From contig NZ_KV810470.1 in NCBI RefSeq assembly GCF_001812805.1, forward strand, positions 219,314 to 271,231: a stretch of DNA of 51,918 nt, written 5' to 3'. The DNA comes from Corynebacterium sp. HMSC078H07. Lineage in GTDB: Bacteria; Actinomycetota; Actinomycetes; Mycobacteriales; Mycobacteriaceae. Each line of letters opens with the position of its first letter. Positions within the stretch are counted from its first letter, which is position 1. The notes under the pieces were generated by a model. The model did no database searches. It was given only the letters and a program-made list of their open reading frames with translations, and had not been told where the DNA came from. A program made the translations under genes and the position numbers. Below, piece after piece: positions 49,983 through 51,918 of this stretch.

Positions 49983-50019
49983 GTGTAGGGGTCGCAGGTT
50001 CAAATCCTGTTAGTCCGAC
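49983..50019 (+). repeat. attR: 37-bp repeat copying tRNA-Pro 3' end
   Basis: Identical to 38488-38524. Only the 3' third of the tRNA is present, without acceptor 5' or D arm. After the element it joins directly to the terminator that follows. Confidence 0.93.
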
Positions 50020-50028
50020 AGTGTGAAG

Positions 50029-50066
50029 TCTCGAGACATCGTTCCGATCGGCGTCTCGAGATTTTT
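50029..50066 (+). terminator. Terminator, probably the original tRNA-Pro terminator
   Basis: TCTCGAGAC and GTCTCGAGA pair perfectly (9 bp) around a 15-nt loop, and TTTTT follows. It starts 10 bases after the right attachment repeat, just where a tRNA terminator would be in the uninterrupted chromosome. Confidence 0.88.
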
Positions 50067-50117
50067 CGTTTTCGGGTTAAGAGTCGTTTTCGGAGCCGTC
50101 ATTCAGGCTTAAGGCCA

Positions 50118-50169
50118 CATTCACGGTAGATAAGGGCCAGAAATTTTTCGCCCTTATCTACCGTGAATG
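50118..50169. repeat. 20-bp perfect inverted repeat
   Basis: CATTCACGG... (50118-50137) is matched by ...CCGTGAATG (50150-50169), all 20 positions complementary, around a 12-nt AT-rich loop. No T-run and no gene beside it. It could be a small transposable-element end, a MITE-like repeat or a small RNA. The region up to 50507 holds no convincing gene; it also has a GCTTCTAG/CTAGAAGC stem at 50354-50386. Confidence 0.7.
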
Positions 50170-50507
50170 ACAGTGACAGGTGTGCGAGTCCCAGAGCTGT
50201 GGGCTGGAGCCCGGAAATCGGGTAGCCGCAACACCTCGGATACTTCGCGGGACAGGGAACTGTGCGGCCCGAGAACGTGCCCCATTTGCGGGCTTTAAAC
50301 GCGATAGCTGGGGCTTGGTTGCGATCTCAGTTGTCGTTCATAGGTTGAGACACGCTTCTAGAACTGCTCCTGAAAGCGCTAGAAGCAGCAGAGCTGGGCC
50401 TCGCACGGGCTTATTTTCAGCAGCCGTCACTTCGGTGTGGAAAGCCGCAGAGAATCGATGTGGTGAGACTTTGCTTTGCTGTTAGGCAACCACGGGGGCT
50501 CATGCGG

Positions 50508-50993
50508 CTACCGCGTGAGCTCCTTAATGTAGCAAAACATGCGGTAATCGTTCCCGTCTTCGTAATGTGAGAATCCGCGCTTTTCGTAAAATCGGCGAGC
50601 GTCAACGTCCACTTCATCGACATTGATCTGGATCTCAGTGACGTCTGCTTTAGACACTGCGGTTTCTACTAGGTCCATGATGGCAGTGCCTATCCCCCGC
50701 CCTCGAAGCCCGGGATGAACGTAAAGCTCTTCAAGCATCACAATAGGCACCTCATAGTAGGGGCTGGGGCGAACCGTCACGAAGGCGAAGCCGACAGGTA
50801 GCTTCTCACCATCAGCAATGCAGACAATGACGTCATCGCGTCGAAGAAGACGCTGAAAACGCTCTGTAAGAACATCGATTGACGGGCACGGGGAGTCGAA
50901 TTCCGCGTTGGAATCACTGAGCATCACGGCAACATCATGAGGGCGCTCATGCGTAGCGCTTCTGACGGGAACCGACTCGTTCCCCATCATCAT
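50508..50993 (-). CDS. GNAT-family N-acetyltransferase
   Basis: A 161-residue protein of the GCN5-related acetyltransferase fold. The acetyl-CoA loop is VMLEELYVHPGLRGRGIGTAIMDLVETAV (R-x-x-G-x-G/A), followed by EIQINVDEVDVDARRFYEKRGFSHYEDG, the usual N-x-x-A-x-x-F-Y-E-K-x-G-F helix. Substrate unknown. Three successive ATG codons are possible starts; the first is used here. It begins 6 bases after the VOC-family stop, so the two form an operon. Confidence 0.85.
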   Translation of the reverse strand: MMMGNESVPVRSATHERPHDVAVMLSDSNAEFDSPCPSIDVLTERFQRLLRRDDVIVCIADGEKLPVGFAFVTVRPSPYYEVPIVMLEELYVHPGLRGRGIGTAIMDLVETAVSKADVTEIQINVDEVDVDARRFYEKRGFSHYEDGNDYRMFCYIKELTR

Positions 50994-50999
50994 TTACGC

Positions 51000-51437
51000 C
51001 TATGATTCTGGTGTGCCGGTACTTGCCGGGACTGTGATGTTGAAGCCAACTCCAAATCGGTCAACAACCATGCCGAAATAGTCTCCCCACGGCGCCTGAG
51101 CGAAAGGCATGGACACCGTTCCATCATTGGCTAGCGCAGCGTAAATTTTTTCGGCTTCTTTAACCGAAGTGGCCTCGACGGTGAATCCGATATCTCCAGG
51201 GGTGAGTCGGTCACGAGAATCTTGCAGATCGTCCCCGCCACCAAGAGAAAAAGGCCCGCGGAGAGTGCCGTGCGCTACAGCCTCACGAGGCGGGTCGAAG
51301 GGGAATTCAACTCCACTATCGAGCTGCTCGCCATAGGTCAAAACCTCGAGCTCACCGCCGAAAACCGAATGGTAGAACTCGAGGATCTCGCGGGCGTTAC
51401 CAGGGAAAGAAATGTACGGCGTTGTCTTTACTGTCAT
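51000..51437 (-). CDS. VOC-superfamily protein (PhnB-like)
   Basis: A 145-residue protein with the glyoxalase/VOC-fold style of PhnB/DUF1338-like proteins: TTPYISFPGNAREILEFYHSVFGGELEVLTYGEQ at the start and VSMPFAQAPWGDYFGMVVDRFGVGFNITV at the end. A metal site is not obvious. Start ATG at 51437 is preceded by TATCAT at 6 bases on the minus strand, compatible with a leaderless mRNA. Function unknown. The first gene of a two-gene unit with the acetyltransferase. Confidence 0.8.
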   Translation of the reverse strand: MTVKTTPYISFPGNAREILEFYHSVFGGELEVLTYGEQLDSGVEFPFDPPREAVAHGTLRGPFSLGGGDDLQDSRDRLTPGDIGFTVEATSVKEAEKIYAALANDGTVSMPFAQAPWGDYFGMVVDRFGVGFNITVPASTGTPES

Positions 51438-51587
51438 GCCGCGATGATAACCACGTAACAACCACGCAGTCGACCGACAAGTCCAAGAAAGCAGCAAGGC
51501 CACACTCCTGGCTAAGAGCCGAGGGCATGGCCTCATACTGCTTGCGCGCGTGAGCTATCTGGGCTACACCGCAGTAAGCCTCCTCAA

Positions 51588-51918
51588 CTAGCGGTCAGCG
51601 CGCCACGGGATGCCTTCCTTGGGCAGGTAGCCCAGGAGGTAGAGGTAATCCATCGCGCCCAAGACAGACACGATGAGACCGCCACCAAGGATTGCAGCGA
51701 GGAAGGAGTAACCCACCATCGAGGACGTATCAACGTCCTTGCCATCTTTGCCGTCCTTGCCGTCTACACCGTCACGACCATTCAGACCGTTAAGACCATC
51801 GCGGCCATCTTGGCCGTCCACTCCATCACGACCCGGTGCGCCGGGAGCACCAGGAGCACCGTTCAAACCGTTGGAGCCATCTCGGCCGTCCTTACCGTCA
51901 ACGCCATCCTTGCCATCG
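51588..51918 (-). CDS. Collagen-like-repeat membrane protein, 5' part outside window
   Basis: Only the C-terminal 110 residues are in the window, and the frame runs off the end. They are Gly-X-Y repeats rich in Asp/Lys/Arg/Asn: DGKDGVDGKDGRDGSNGLNG..APGAPGAPGRDGVDGQDGRDG..KDGKDGKDVDTSS, then a hydrophobic segment (GYSFLAAILGGGLIVSVLGAMDYLYLLGYL) and a short basic tail. The repeats should lie outside the cell as a stalk, anchored by the C-terminal helix. The full length is not visible. Similar repeats occur in surface and phage proteins. Confidence 0.7.
   Translation of the reverse strand, partial: DGKDGVDGKDGRDGSNGLNGAPGAPGAPGRDGVDGQDGRDGLNGLNGRDGVDGKDGKDGKDVDTSSMVGYSFLAAILGGGLIVSVLGAMDYLYLLGYLPKEGIPWRADR

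Larger units (their letters stand above)
38488..50019. mobile_element. 11.5-kb integrated element at tRNA-Pro, phage-satellite-like
   Basis: It is bounded by 37-bp perfect direct repeats (38488-38524 and 49983-50019), the left one in the tRNA-Pro 3' end, and has a tyrosine integrase just inside the left end. Cargo: HNH protein, anchored unknown, hairpin array, RecA-fold ATPase, two small phage-like proteins, a P27-type small terminase, two or three unknowns and an MmeI-like restriction-modification enzyme. No capsid, portal, large terminase, tail or lysis gene is seen, which separates it from a prophage. No conjugation genes were seen. Phage-inducible-island-like satellite is the best reading. 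Confidence 0.8.

Noticed and set aside
38488..50019. Complete prophage
   Set aside because: Only a small terminase subunit, integrase, ATPase and HNH protein are recognisable; no capsid, portal, tail, large terminase or lysis genes are seen in 11.5 kb.
50180..50485. Possible 101-codon gene right of the island
   Set aside because: No ribosome site, no motif, and composition unlike neighbouring genes.
51588..51918. DNA tandem repeat array as a separate repeat element
   Set aside because: The repetition is explained by the Gly-X-Y protein repeats, which stay in frame.

Overview
The window is a high-GC actinobacterial chromosome segment that I assign to Corynebacterium. The evidence is the neighbourhood secA2 - odhI (FHA protein with an ETTSVFRADLL phosphorylation motif) - ftsR-type MerR - DUF151 protein - second MerR, together with RbpA, a type II NADH dehydrogenase, a ugpAEBC operon and a maltose-type mus operon. 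All of these are familiar from C. glutamicum and its relatives. The species is not determined.

Layout. (1) 1-6422: a binding-protein-dependent sugar importer (ATPase end, DUF4032 kinase-like protein, lipoprotein, two permeases, YesL-like membrane protein) in the order of the C. glutamicum maltose system musK-musE-musF-musG-musI. (2) 6494-8254: rbpA, facing a small zinc-ribbon protein, a YceI-like protein and a 54-residue membrane peptide. (3) 8255-8940: a gene-poor stretch with palindromes and only doubtful short frames. (4) 8941-12955: a BASS-family transporter divergent from a large FAD/Fe-S oxidoreductase. (5) 13024-18474, minus strand: ugpAEBC with a glycerophosphodiester phosphodiesterase, a phosphodiester/glycerol-3-phosphate scavenging set. 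(6) 18531-38321: housekeeping genes (CFA-type methyltransferase, ndh, thiD, methyltransferase, corA, thioesterase, gnd, two tandem membrane-anchored paralogues, DEAD-box helicase, VWA-like anchored protein, the MerR/DUF151/ftsR/odhI/secA2 cluster, a hydrolase-OsmC fusion and a YchJ protein).

(7) 38488-50019: an 11.5 kb integrated element. It lies between a tRNA-Pro(GGG) gene, whose 3' end forms the left copy of a 37-bp perfect direct repeat, and the second copy of that repeat. It carries a tyrosine integrase, an HNH protein, an anchored unknown, a RecA-fold replicative ATPase, small phage-type proteins, a P27-type small terminase subunit, three unknown genes and an MmeI-like single-chain restriction-modification enzyme. 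No capsid, portal or large terminase gene is present, so it looks like a phage satellite rather than a prophage. Its most unusual part is a gene-free 600-bp block (41231-41814) packed with about ten short hairpins. Four share GGAGC...GCTCC arms and show compensatory changes at the same position, which suggests a structured RNA or an origin/packaging signal. An iteron-like GTGCAC/T cluster lies beside it, and a second wobble-rich stem (45907-45987) precedes the unknown gene next to the restriction enzyme.

(8) 50020-51918: chromosome again. It begins with the terminator that probably belonged to the tRNA, then a 20-bp perfect inverted repeat, a GNAT acetyltransferase, a VOC-family protein and the end of a collagen-like-repeat membrane protein.

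Several genes have a TANNNT -10 hexamer exactly 7 nt before the start codon, the arrangement expected for leaderless mRNAs in this group. All functions come from reading protein motifs and gene order. No database search was possible.
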